64,000 bases of DNA from CAXNKH01 sp049296795 (GTDB lineage Bacteria > Pseudomonadota > Gammaproteobacteria > Burkholderiales > Burkholderiaceae_C): NCBI GenBank assembly GCA_049296795.1, contig JBAQTC010000030.1, positions 1-64,000 on the forward strand, read 5' to 3'. A model generated the notes under the pieces. That model saw nothing but the letters and a program-made list of their open reading frames with translations, searched no databases and was not told the DNA's origin. Made by a program: the position numbers and the translations under genes. This document shows, piece after piece, positions 43,661-52,331 of the stretch (its first letter is position 1; each line of letters begins with the position of its first letter).

Positions 43661-44172
43661 GGCACGCTGCAATCTGACTCGATGATGGCGTGCAGTCGTT
43701 GCAGTTCTAATTCTCGCGTTGAATCGTCAAGCACTTCGCGCTCACCCTGTGGGTTGATGATGAAAATGCGCGCGCCTGAGGAATAACTCATGACCCCGCG
43801 TTGCGCCCGCTGGCAGTTTTCGGCTCGAATCTGGTTGATCTTGTCTTCCTCGGCTTTGCGTTTGTTGCTCTCAGCTTGTTTCTCCAGTCTGCCTTTCTCA
43901 AGGGCTTTGGGGTCTGCCGGCTGCCCAGCAGCCGGGACGCTCTGGGGCGATGCTGTGGCGCTGGGTTCTGAGTTGGCGCTTGGCGTGGGCGCGTCGTCAG
44001 GCCGTGTCGCCCCAGCTTGTCGGACTATGTTTTTTTGCGGGATTTCCGGTGGCGGGGGGCGGTCGCTATAGACACGCCGTCCATTCTGGTCGATCCACTG
44101 CCACTGAGCGACGGAGGATAGACTCACAAAGCAGATCAGGGAAGCCCCCATAAGAGTTCGAATCTGACGCAT
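43654..44172 (-). CDS. DUF4124 domain-containing exported protein
   Basis: About 172 residues. The signal peptide (MRQIRTLMGASLICFVSLSSVAQ) is followed directly by the DUF4124 motif WQWIDQNGRRVYSDRPPPPEIP at about 24-45. The middle is an alanine/serine/proline-rich linker (about 60-95), then a charged, lysine- and glutamate-rich coiled-coil-like segment and a C-terminal part with MSYSSGARIFIINPQGEREVLDD. Function is unknown; the family is periplasmic. The frame is open to 44286, but the ATG at 44172 begins the signal peptide. It is divergent from guaB. Confidence 0.9.
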   Translation of the reverse strand: MRQIRTLMGASLICFVSLSSVAQWQWIDQNGRRVYSDRPPPPEIPQKNIVRQAGATRPDDAPTPSANSEPSATASPQSVPAAGQPADPKALEKGRLEKQAESNKRKAEEDKINQIRAENCQRAQRGVMSYSSGARIFIINPQGEREVLDDSTRELELQRLHAIIESDCSVPQ

Positions 44173-44197
44173 GCGAACAGTGTAGCGTGAGCGCGGG

Positions 44198-44203
44198 TAC
44201 AAT
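44198..44203 (+). promoter_or_regulatory. Possible -10 element for guaB
   Basis: TACAAT 20 bases before guaB ATG, in a GGGTACAAT context; the -35 region (about 44175-44180, GAACAG) is poor. A GGAG at 44214-44217 is the likely guaB ribosome binding site. Confidence 0.35.
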
Positions 44204-44223
44204 GCACGATTTGGAGCTTTGAA

Positions 44224-45693
44224 ATGCGCCTGCTCGGAAAAGCGCTCACCTTCGACGATGTTCTGTTGGTGCCAGCGTACTCCCAAGTCCTGCCCAAGGA
44301 CACCTCTCTGACAACCCGGTTTTCACGCAATATCACTCTGAATTTGCCTCTGGTGTCTGCGGCTATGGACACAGTGACCGAAGCCAGACTAGCCATCGCC
44401 ATTGCCCAAGAAGGCGGTATTGGCATCGTGCACAAAAACCTGACGGCTGCTGAGCAAGCAGCACAAGTGGCCAAGGTCAAGCGCTATGAGTCTGGCGTTT
44501 TGCGCGATCCTGTCGTCATCACACCCCACCACACTGTGCGCCAGGTGATTGCGCTGTCCGAGCAACTCGGCGTGTCGGGCTTTCCGGTCTGCGATGCGGG
44601 CAAAGTAGTCGGCCTTGTGACCGGACGTGATTTGCGTTTTGAGACCCGCTACGATCTGGCTGTCAGTCAGATCATGACCCCGCGCGACAAGCTCATTACC
44701 GTAGCCGACGGAACCACTTTGCTCGAGGCCAAAGCCCTGCTGAACAAGCACAAGCTCGAACGCTTGCTGGTGGTCAACAACAGTTTTGAACTCAAGGGCC
44801 TGATCACGGTCAAAGACATCACCAAGCAAACCAGTTTCCCCAACGCGGCCCGCGATGGCCAAGGCAAGTTGCGCGTAGGTGCTGCTGTGGGTGTGGGAGA
44901 AGGCACCGAAGAACGGGTTGAGGCGCTGGTGCGTGCGGGGGTTGATGCGATTGTGGTGGATACAGCGCATGGACACAGCCATGGGGTGATCGAGCGCGTG
45001 CGCTGGGTCAAACAGAACTACCCGCATATCGAAGTGATCGGCGGGAATATCGCCACCGGTGCTGCTGCTTTAGCCCTGGCCGAGGCGGGCGCTGATGCCG
45101 TCAAAGTCGGTATCGGCCCGGGATCAATCTGTACTACCCGAATTGTGGCCGGGGTCGGCGTGCCACAAATCATGGCGATTGACAGCGTGGCCACCGCACT
45201 CAAGGGCAGTGGCATTCCCTTGATTGCTGATGGTGGAATCCGTTACAGCGGAGACATTGCCAAGGCCATCGCCGCGGGCGCCAGCACGGTGATGATGGGA
45301 GGCATGTTTGCCGGAACCGAGGAAGCCCCTGGGGAAGTTATTTTGTACCAAGGTCGCAGCTACAAAAGTTACCGCGGCATGGGCAGCATTGGTGCCATGC
45401 AGCAAGGCAGTGCCGACCGTTATTTTCAGGAGTCGAGCACCGGTAACCCCAATGCCGACAAACTGGTGCCTGAGGGCATTGAAGGTCGAGTTCCTTACAA
45501 AGGATCAATGGTTTCCATCGTTTACCAAATGGCCGGTGGCATTCGTGCCAGCATGGGTTACTGCGGTTGCGCAACGCTCGAACAGATGCAAGACCAGGCC
45601 GAGTTTGTTGAAATCACCACCGCCGGTATCCGGGAAAGCCATGTGCACGATGTGCAGATTACCAAGGAAGCTCCGAATTACCGGGCGGACTGA
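44224..45693 (+). CDS. guaB: IMP dehydrogenase
   Basis: NAD-dependent oxidation of IMP to XMP, the first committed step of guanine nucleotide synthesis. The 489 residues form a TIM barrel interrupted by two CBS domains (about 95-205). The catalytic cysteine is C303 in GPGSICTTRIVAGVGVPQ, and the flap includes the conserved SYRGMGSIGAM. FDDVLLVPA marks the N-terminus. It is followed 81 bases later by guaA, the usual order; a short hairpin (arms TTTTGCC and GGCAAAA) lies in between without a T-tract. Confidence 0.97.
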   Translation: MRLLGKALTFDDVLLVPAYSQVLPKDTSLTTRFSRNITLNLPLVSAAMDTVTEARLAIAIAQEGGIGIVHKNLTAAEQAAQVAKVKRYESGVLRDPVVITPHHTVRQVIALSEQLGVSGFPVCDAGKVVGLVTGRDLRFETRYDLAVSQIMTPRDKLITVADGTTLLEAKALLNKHKLERLLVVNNSFELKGLITVKDITKQTSFPNAARDGQGKLRVGAAVGVGEGTEERVEALVRAGVDAIVVDTAHGHSHGVIERVRWVKQNYPHIEVIGGNIATGAAALALAEAGADAVKVGIGPGSICTTRIVAGVGVPQIMAIDSVATALKGSGIPLIADGGIRYSGDIAKAIAAGASTVMMGGMFAGTEEAPGEVILYQGRSYKSYRGMGSIGAMQQGSADRYFQESSTGNPNADKLVPEGIEGRVPYKGSMVSIVYQMAGGIRASMGYCGCATLEQMQDQAEFVEITTAGIRESHVHDVQITKEAPNYRAD

Positions 45694-45774
45694 AGTGGGG
45701 GCCGCATTTTGCCTTGGGGCGGCCCGGCGGCAAAACATGGTCTCATCCTCTTTTCCCAATAGGCGCTTTGCCTC

Positions 45775-47403
45775 ATGCATCAAAAAATTCTGATTCTCGA
45801 TTTCGGCTCTCAGCTTACGCAGCTCATCGCACGGCGTGTGCGCGAAGCACATGTGTACTGTGAAGTCCATCCCTGTGATGTGTCCTCGGACTGGCTGCGT
45901 GACTACGCCAAAGACGGCTCACTCAAAGGCATCATCCTGTCGGGTAGCCACGCCAGCGTTTACGAAGACAGTACCGACAAAGCACCGGATGCCGTGTTTG
46001 AACTCGGCCTGCCGGTGCTGGGTATCTGCTATGGCATGCAGACCATGGCGCAGCAGCTCGGCGGTAAGGTTGAAGCCGGTAACAAACGCGAATTTGGTTT
46101 TGCTGCCGTGCGTGCCCATGGCCACACCGCGCTACTCAAAGACATTGCCGACTTCACCACGGCAGAGGGTCATGGCATGCTTAACGCCTGGATGAGCCAC
46201 GGCGACAAGGTGACTGAGCTGCCGCCTGGCTTCAAGCTCATGGCCTCGACCGACTCCTGCCCAATTGCTGGCATGGCCGATGAAACACGCCAGTTTTACG
46301 CGTTGCAGTTTCACCCTGAAGTCACGCACACAGTGCAAGGCGCGGCCCTGCTGGAGCGCTTTGTTATTGGGATCTGCGGCGCACAACCCGACTGGGTGAT
46401 GCGCGACCACATTGCCGAGGCGGTCGAACTCATCCGCCAGCAGGTGGGCGACGAAGAGGTGCTATTGGGTCTGAGCGGCGGGGTCGATTCGTCAGTAGCT
46501 GCCGCGCTGATCCACCGTGCCATTGGGGATCAGTTGACCTGCGTGTTTGTCGATCATGGCTTGCTGCGCTTGAACGAAGGCGACATGGTGATGGACATGT
46601 TTGTCGGCAAACTGCACGCCAAAGTCATTCGGGTTGATGCTGCTGATCAGTTTCTCGGACACTTGAAGGGCGTGAGCGACCCGGAAGCCAAACGCAAGAT
46701 TATTGGCCGAGAGTTCGTCGAAGTATTCAAGGCCGAGGCAGCCAAGCTCAAGGCCTCGGGCGCCTCAAGCCAGGGTGCCAAGTGGCTGGCCCAGGGCACC
46801 ATCTACCCCGACGTGATCGAGTCCGGCGGCGCAAAAGATGGGAAGGGCGGCAAGAAGGCCGTCACCATCAAGAGCCACCACAACGTCGGTGGCCTGCCCG
46901 AGCAACTGGGCCTGAAGTTGCTCGAGCCGCTACGCGATCTGTTCAAAGACGAAGTGCGCGAACTCGGCGTGGCCTTGGGCCTGCCACACGGCATGGTCTA
47001 TCGCCACCCTTTCCCTGGCCCTGGCCTGGGCGTGCGCATCTTGGGTGAAGTCAAGCAGGAATACGCCGACCTGCTGCGCCGGGCTGACGCCATCTTTATC
47101 GAAGAGCTGCACAATTTTAAAGACGAAACCAGCGGTAAAACCTGGTACGAGCTCACCAGCCAGGCCTTTACCGTCTTTCTTCCCGTTAAAAGCGTGGGCG
47201 TGATGGGCGACGGCCGTACCTACGACTACGTGGTGGCCCTGCGCGCCGTACAAACCAGCGACTTCATGACCGCCGACTGGGCTGAACTGCCTTATGCCTT
47301 GTTGAAAAAAGTGTCAGGCCGCATCATCAACGAAGTGCGCGGCATCAACCGCGTGACCTATGATGTGTCGAGCAAACCGCCAGCTACGATTGAGTGGGAG
47401 TAA
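45775..47403 (+). CDS. guaA: GMP synthase (glutamine-hydrolysing)
   Basis: Aminates XMP to GMP using glutamine and ATP. The 542 residues comprise a class I glutamine amidotransferase domain with nucleophile C85 in GICYGMQ and FHPEVTHT, the ATP-pyrophosphatase domain with P-loop SGGVDSSVAA (about 240), and the C-terminal dimerisation domain ending KPPATIEWE. Residues of the XMP site around HPFPGPGLGVRILG are present. It is slightly longer than E. coli GuaA (525) because of an insert around residues 325-370 (KASGASSQGAKW, KDGKGGKK), common in Burkholderiales. Confidence 0.96.
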   Translation: MHQKILILDFGSQLTQLIARRVREAHVYCEVHPCDVSSDWLRDYAKDGSLKGIILSGSHASVYEDSTDKAPDAVFELGLPVLGICYGMQTMAQQLGGKVEAGNKREFGFAAVRAHGHTALLKDIADFTTAEGHGMLNAWMSHGDKVTELPPGFKLMASTDSCPIAGMADETRQFYALQFHPEVTHTVQGAALLERFVIGICGAQPDWVMRDHIAEAVELIRQQVGDEEVLLGLSGGVDSSVAAALIHRAIGDQLTCVFVDHGLLRLNEGDMVMDMFVGKLHAKVIRVDAADQFLGHLKGVSDPEAKRKIIGREFVEVFKAEAAKLKASGASSQGAKWLAQGTIYPDVIESGGAKDGKGGKKAVTIKSHHNVGGLPEQLGLKLLEPLRDLFKDEVRELGVALGLPHGMVYRHPFPGPGLGVRILGEVKQEYADLLRRADAIFIEELHNFKDETSGKTWYELTSQAFTVFLPVKSVGVMGDGRTYDYVVALRAVQTSDFMTADWAELPYALLKKVSGRIINEVRGINRVTYDVSSKPPATIEWE

Positions 47404-47472
47404 TCGGCTATAAAACACGTGGGCAACGTCGTCGCCTTGATGCCCATTGTTAACACTTAGAAGGAATATCCC

Positions 47473-48441
47473 ATGCACTTTGCTTTGCGTTTTTTCGTAT
47501 TGATGTTCGCCGCCATGCTTGGCGTTGGTGTGGCTTTGGCCCAGCCCTATCCAAACAAACCGATCAAGGCGATCGTTCCGTTCGCTGCCGGTAGCGCTAC
47601 CGACCAGATTGGCCGCGCCTTCGCTGCCAAGATGGCCGAGTCCTTGGGCCAGAGCATCGTGGTGGAGAACAAGGCCGGTGTCAACGGGATGCTGGGAGCC
47701 GATGCGGTGGCCAAGTCACCGGCCGATGGCTACACGATTTTGATTGGCACCAACAGCACAAACGCTGCCTTGAAGAGCTTGATGAAAAAGCTCCCCTATG
47801 ATCAGGACACCGCCTTCGCGCCACTGGGTTACCTGGGCTCGGTGCCGCTGATCATCGCCATCAACAACGATGTTCCGGCCAAGAACCTGCGCGAATTGGT
47901 CAGTCTGGGGAAAACCAAGGCCGGTCATATCACGTTCGCCAGCGCCAGCACCTCGCAACTGGTATCGGCCGAGATGATGGCCAATATGGCAGGATTTGAG
48001 ATGACCAACGTGCCTTATAAAAGCGGCCCCGCCGCGATGATCGATTTGATCGGCGGCCAGGTGATGCTTTTCAGCGCCGACTTCGCGGTCACGCTGCCCC
48101 AAGTCAAGGCTGGAAAAATCCGTGGTCTGGCCGTGACATCGGCCAAGCGCTCACCGGCGATTCCGGAGTTGCCCGCAGTCAACGAGGCACTGGGCCTGAA
48201 GGACTACGAGCTGATCGCCTACTTCGCGATGTTCGCGCCGGCCGGCACGCCACCCGAAATCGTGGCCAAGCTGAATCAAGCGATCAACAGCGCAGCCCAA
48301 AGCAAGGACTTGCAGGAAAAATTCGCTGCAATCGGTTTCGTGGTGGAACCAGGCAGCCCCGAAGCCTTGGCTCAGCGCAGCCGGCTTGAAACGGCTAAAT
48401 GGGCCAAAGCGATCCGTGATGCAAAGATAGAACCACAGTGA
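47473..48441 (+). CDS. Bug family tripartite tricarboxylate transporter receptor
   Basis: Periplasmic binding protein of 322 residues. The signal peptide ends GVALA at about residue 23, and the mature start QPYPNKPIKAIVPFAAGSATD is the Bug/TctC signature; SPADGYTILIGTNST is another family block. These receptors bind carboxylates and related small acids. No TctA/TctB permease genes are nearby, so it is an orphan receptor of the sort abundant in Burkholderiales. A GAAGGA sequence (about 47461) provides the ribosome binding site. It converges with gnd, with ten bases between stops. Confidence 0.92.
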   Translation: MHFALRFFVLMFAAMLGVGVALAQPYPNKPIKAIVPFAAGSATDQIGRAFAAKMAESLGQSIVVENKAGVNGMLGADAVAKSPADGYTILIGTNSTNAALKSLMKKLPYDQDTAFAPLGYLGSVPLIIAINNDVPAKNLRELVSLGKTKAGHITFASASTSQLVSAEMMANMAGFEMTNVPYKSGPAAMIDLIGGQVMLFSADFAVTLPQVKAGKIRGLAVTSAKRSPAIPELPAVNEALGLKDYELIAYFAMFAPAGTPPEIVAKLNQAINSAAQSKDLQEKFAAIGFVVEPGSPEALAQRSRLETAKWAKAIRDAKIEPQ

Positions 48442-48451
48442 ATCAACTCTG

Positions 48452-49852
48452 CTACGGGCTGTGGAACTGGCCCGGTCGGTCTAGGCGTTGATAAGTATGG
48501 GCACCAAAATAATCCCGTTGGGCCTGCAACAGGTTGGCGGGTAGTCGGGCCGAGCGGTATCCATCGTAGTAGCTCAGTGAGCTCATGAAAGAGGGTATCG
48601 CCACTCCATGTTGGGCGCCCATTGCGACCACGTCGCGCAAGCTTTGTTGGCAATCGGCCAGAACGCTGGAGAAATGCGAGTCGAGCAACAGGTTGCTCAA
48701 ATCAGGCGTGTGTTCATAGGCTTGGCGAATGTTGTCCAGCAGGCGGGCACGGATGATGCACCCGGCGCGCCAGACAGAGGCCACCGTACGTAAGGGCAGT
48801 TGCCACTGGTGGTGCCGATCAGCAGCCCGCAGCAAGCCAAAGCCTTGGGCATAGGCGCAAATTTTGGCCGCCAGCAGAGACTGTTTTATTTTTTCCAGCA
48901 CCTGTTCCCGCTCTGCCAGGGGAGGGCTGGCGGGACCGCAGAGGACTTGGGCTGCTTGCAGCCGCTCGGTCTTGAGGGAACTAAGCGTGCGGGCCAACAC
49001 GGCGCTGACCAGGGTTGGGGTAGCCACCCCCAAGTCCAGCGCGACTTGGCTGGCCCATCGCCCCGTGCCTTTTTGCTCGGCGCTGTCCAGAATCAGATCG
49101 ACCAAGGGCTGGCCGGTTTCAGGATCGGTGTAGGCCAGGATGTCGGCTGTGATGCCCATCAAATAGCTGCTCAACTCGCCCTGGTTCCATTGCCTAAAGC
49201 AGTCGCTCATTTCGCGGGCAGACATCCCCAACACGTTTTGCATCAAGTCATAGGCTTCGCAGATGGTCTGCATATCGGCGTATTCGATGCCGTTATGCAC
49301 CATTTTGACGAAGTGACCGGAGCCGCCCGGACCCATCCATTCGCAGCAGGGCTGGCCGTCTTCGGCCTTGGCAGCGATGGCTTGCAGCAGGGGTTGAAGT
49401 CTGGGCCAGGCCAACGCATCACCCCCGGGCATCAGGGCCGGTCCGTTCAGCGCGCCTGCTTCACCGCCACTGACCCCCAGCCCGACATAGTGGATGCCCG
49501 AGCTATGTAGCGCAGTCATGCGGCGCTCGGTATCGGTGTAGAGCGTGTTGCCACCATCGATCACCACGTCGCCCGCGCTCAGCAGCGGTTGCAACTGGGC
49601 CAACACGGCATCGACGGCCGAACCCGCCGGCACCATCAGCCAGATGCAGCGCGGGGCGGGCAAACTGGCCACCAGTTGCTCCAATGAGTCAACGGCCAGG
49701 GCAGACTGGCCTTGGGTGCGCACGCCAAAACTTGCAAGCTTGACGTCATCCAGATCAAAACCACTGATGGCGCAACCATGACGCAGCAAGTTGAGCGCCA
49801 GGTTTTCGCCCATGACGCCCAGCCCGACCAGACCAATCTGCATTTGACTCAT
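48452..49852 (-). CDS. gnd: 6-phosphogluconate dehydrogenase (decarboxylating)
   Basis: Oxidative decarboxylation of 6-phosphogluconate to ribulose 5-phosphate with NADP+. At 466 residues it matches the long E. coli type: the N-terminal Rossmann motif GLGVMGENLALN, DGGNTLY, GVSGGEAGA, and the active-site segment GGSGHFVKMVHNGIEYADMQ, with K and N as catalytic residues. The C-terminal all-alpha domain has the FHSP tail. It is the last gene of the leftward gluconate/idonate operon, 30 bases after idnD. Confidence 0.95.
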   Translation of the reverse strand: MSQMQIGLVGLGVMGENLALNLLRHGCAISGFDLDDVKLASFGVRTQGQSALAVDSLEQLVASLPAPRCIWLMVPAGSAVDAVLAQLQPLLSAGDVVIDGGNTLYTDTERRMTALHSSGIHYVGLGVSGGEAGALNGPALMPGGDALAWPRLQPLLQAIAAKAEDGQPCCEWMGPGGSGHFVKMVHNGIEYADMQTICEAYDLMQNVLGMSAREMSDCFRQWNQGELSSYLMGITADILAYTDPETGQPLVDLILDSAEQKGTGRWASQVALDLGVATPTLVSAVLARTLSSLKTERLQAAQVLCGPASPPLAEREQVLEKIKQSLLAAKICAYAQGFGLLRAADRHHQWQLPLRTVASVWRAGCIIRARLLDNIRQAYEHTPDLSNLLLDSHFSSVLADCQQSLRDVVAMGAQHGVAIPSFMSSLSYYDGYRSARLPANLLQAQRDYFGAHTYQRLDRPGQFHSP

Positions 49853-49882
49853 GCTGTACTTACCAGGAAGTTGGAACCATCT

Positions 49883-50926
49883 TTAAACTGCGTCGGCAAA
49901 AGCCAGTTGCACTTTCAACGATTGACGCTTGTCGCAGGCCAGCTCAAACGCTTCGACGGCGCGCTGCATCGGCAGGATTTTGGTGATGACCGGTTTGCCG
50001 TTGATCAAACCTTGGTTGAGAAAGCGCACGGCGGTAGCAAATTCGCCATGAAAGCGGAAAGTGCCGCGCAGTTCAATTTCCTTGGCGACCACCTGGGTCA
50101 TGGGCAAACTGATATCGCCGCCCATGCCCACCGTGATCAGAACGCCACGTGGCGCTATCAAGTCCAGACCCAGACGCAGCGCAGCTTCACTGCCCGAGGC
50201 TTCAAATACGACGTCGAACTGCCCTTTGTCAATCCTGTAGCGGTCAAGTGCAGCGCCCTGGGTTTTGAGGTTGACGGTCTCATCGGCGCCCATGGCTTGA
50301 GCGCAAGTCAAAGGCAAGTCAGCTAAATCAGCCGCCACGATACGGGCCGCACCGGCTCGGCGTAAAGCAGCAATCAACAGCGAGCCAATCGGACCGCAAC
50401 CCGTGACCAGCACTTGCTTGCCCAGCACACTGCCAGCACGCGCGATGGCGTGCAAACCCACCGACAGCGGTTCAGCCAAGGCCGCTTCAGACAAGCTCAA
50501 GTGGTCAGCAATCGGATGCGCCTGATAGGCATCGATGATCAGTTGCTCACTGAAGGCGCCCTGGATATGCGGAAAAGGCATGGCACTCCCGTAAAAGCGC
50601 ATGTTCAGGCAGTGATTGTGCTGGCCCGCTTGACAAAAGCGGCAGTACAGACAGGGGCGCGAAGGCGAAATGGCGATGCGCTGGCCCACTTGGAATCCGC
50701 TGACTGCAGCACCCAGTTGGTCGACGATGCCCGAGACTTCGTGGCCCAGTGTGATCGGTTGCTTGATGCGCACCGTTCCAAAACCACCATGCTGGTAGTA
50801 GTGCAGATCGGAGCCGCAAATGCCGCCATAAGCCATCTGGACTCTGATTTGTTGCTCACCCAGCGCTGGCAGCTCGGTGTTTTCAATGCGAAGGTCTTTG
50901 GCTGAATGGCAGATGACGGATTTCAA
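49883..50926 (-). CDS. idnD: L-idonate 5-dehydrogenase (zinc MDR family)
   Basis: Zinc-dependent medium-chain dehydrogenase of 347 residues that oxidises L-idonate to 5-keto-D-gluconate. It has the catalytic zinc ligands C in GGICGSDLHYY and H in TLGHEVSG, the four-cysteine structural zinc loop (about 93-110, PCLYCRFCQAGQHNHC) and the nucleotide motif GCGPIG. The close match in pattern to E. coli IdnD and the neighbouring idnO and gluconokinase support the name; a related polyol dehydrogenase is the alternative. It is preceded by idnO (25 bases). Confidence 0.9.
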   Translation of the reverse strand: MKSVICHSAKDLRIENTELPALGEQQIRVQMAYGGICGSDLHYYQHGGFGTVRIKQPITLGHEVSGIVDQLGAAVSGFQVGQRIAISPSRPCLYCRFCQAGQHNHCLNMRFYGSAMPFPHIQGAFSEQLIIDAYQAHPIADHLSLSEAALAEPLSVGLHAIARAGSVLGKQVLVTGCGPIGSLLIAALRRAGAARIVAADLADLPLTCAQAMGADETVNLKTQGAALDRYRIDKGQFDVVFEASGSEAALRLGLDLIAPRGVLITVGMGGDISLPMTQVVAKEIELRGTFRFHGEFATAVRFLNQGLINGKPVITKILPMQRAVEAFELACDKRQSLKVQLAFADAV

Positions 50927-50951
50927 GGGCTGACTTTCTGAATAAGGGGAT

Positions 50952-51725
50952 TCAAAGGCTGGCGGTCACACCACCATCGACATACAGAATGTGGCCGTTG
51001 ACAAAACGTGAGGCATCGCTGGCCAAAAACACGGCTGCACCGCCCAAGTCTTGCACATCGCCCCAACGCCGACTCGGAGTTCGCCCCAACAGCCAGGTAC
51101 TGAAAGTCGGGTCGTCCACCAGCTTCTGATTCAGCTCGGTCTTGAAGTAACCCGGCCCGATGCCATTGACATTGATGCCGTATTGGCCCCAATCGATCGC
51201 CATGCCCTTGGTCAGCATTTTGACGGCGCCTTTGGTGGCTGCGTAGGGCGCAATACCGGGACGGCCCAACTCACTTTGCACCGAGCAAATGTTGATGATC
51301 TTGCCGCCACCGCGTTCAATCATTTTTCTGGCCACGGCCTGGCCGACGTAATACACGCTGTCCAGATTGGTCCTCATGATGGTGTGCCAGTCGTCATCGT
51401 CATAGTCTTGCAAGGGACCACGCAGTTGCATGCCCGCATTGTTGACCAAGATGTCGATCGGCCCTTGCGCCTCGATGTGTTGCACGGCCGCACGAACACT
51501 GTCGGCATCGGTCACATCAAACACCGAACTGCTGACCGACAGACCTTGGCGCTGTAAATCTTGTTGGGCGTTCAACACTTTGTCCGAGCGGCGGCCGTTC
51601 AAAATCACATGGGCACCGGCCTGAGCCAAAGCCTGGGCCAATGCCAGTCCAATACCAGCGGAAGAGCCGGTGATTAGGGCGCGTCGTCCGTGGAGTTGAA
51701 AAGAATCGAGCACATTAGTAGACAT
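50952..51725 (-). CDS. idnO: Gluconate 5-dehydrogenase (SDR family)
   Basis: Short-chain dehydrogenase of 257 residues that interconverts 5-ketogluconate and gluconate. The cofactor motif is TGSSAGIGLALAQ (about 17-29), NNAG is at about 95, and the active site has S in NICSVQSELG and YAATK (Y and K). The start ATG 51725 gives MSTNVLDSFQLHGRRALIT; the frame is open upstream but not family-like. It is the second gene of the operon, 19 bases after the gluconokinase stop. Confidence 0.92.
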   Translation of the reverse strand: MSTNVLDSFQLHGRRALITGSSAGIGLALAQALAQAGAHVILNGRRSDKVLNAQQDLQRQGLSVSSSVFDVTDADSVRAAVQHIEAQGPIDILVNNAGMQLRGPLQDYDDDDWHTIMRTNLDSVYYVGQAVARKMIERGGGKIINICSVQSELGRPGIAPYAATKGAVKMLTKGMAIDWGQYGINVNGIGPGYFKTELNQKLVDDPTFSTWLLGRTPSRRWGDVQDLGGAAVFLASDASRFVNGHILYVDGGVTASL

Positions 51726-51744
51726 AGGCAGTCCTGTACAAAAA

Positions 51745-52281
51745 TCAGACCCGTAACTGACGACGGGCTTGCAATGCCGCCAGTACTTCATCGAGCAAGA
51801 CCGCAACCGGTTGGCTGCTGTCGAGATGAATCACATCGGTTTCGTCCGCGCCGGGTATTTCCAGCGTCTGGAATTGGCTTTGCAACAAGTCGGTTGGCAT
51901 GTAATGGCCAACGCGTTGCTGCAAGCGTTTTTCAATCAGCGCAAAGTCGCCCTGGAGAAATACAAACGACACCTGGCCGCTTTGCTGGCGAATCCGATCA
52001 CGGTAAATTTTTTTCAGTGCCGAACAGGCCACGACCCGCCCTTGACTGTCAGTACTTTGGTTCAGGTACTGCGCAATGCGGTCGAGCCAAGGCCAGCGGT
52101 CGCTGTCTTGTAGCGCCTGGCCGGAACGCATTTTGGCCACGCTCTGGGGCAAATGCAGCTCGTCACCATCGACCATCGCCAGACCTAGCCGTTGACCCAG
52201 CGCCGTGGCCAAGGTGGTTTTACCGCAACCCGATACCCCCATGACGATGAGGCGCAAGGCGAAGGAAGAGGAGTGCTTCAA
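51745..52281 (-). CDS. Gluconokinase (GntK/IdnK family)
   Basis: Phosphorylates D-gluconate to 6-phosphogluconate. The 178-residue P-loop kinase has Walker A GVSGCGKTT (15-23), the gluconokinase segment DGDELHLPQSVAKMRSGQAL and ALKKIYRDRIR. A distinguishing point is the substitution of cysteine for the usual serine in GVSGSGKS/T. It is the first gene of the operon gntK-idnO-idnD-gnd, whose products would funnel idonate and gluconate into the pentose phosphate pathway. GntK and IdnK cannot be separated by sequence alone. Confidence 0.92.
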   Translation of the reverse strand: MKHSSSFALRLIVMGVSGCGKTTLATALGQRLGLAMVDGDELHLPQSVAKMRSGQALQDSDRWPWLDRIAQYLNQSTDSQGRVVACSALKKIYRDRIRQQSGQVSFVFLQGDFALIEKRLQQRVGHYMPTDLLQSQFQTLEIPGADETDVIHLDSSQPVAVLLDEVLAALQARRQLRV

Positions 52282-52331
52282 AATGATTTAAAGTGCAAGC
52301 GGGGTGGTAGCGCTGAACCCGTCACCCGCGT

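Noticed and set aside
45694..45774. Hairpin between guaB and guaA as a riboswitch or terminator
   Set aside because: Only a short TTTTGCC/GGCAAAA stem with a large loop, no T-tract and no match to a purine riboswitch core.
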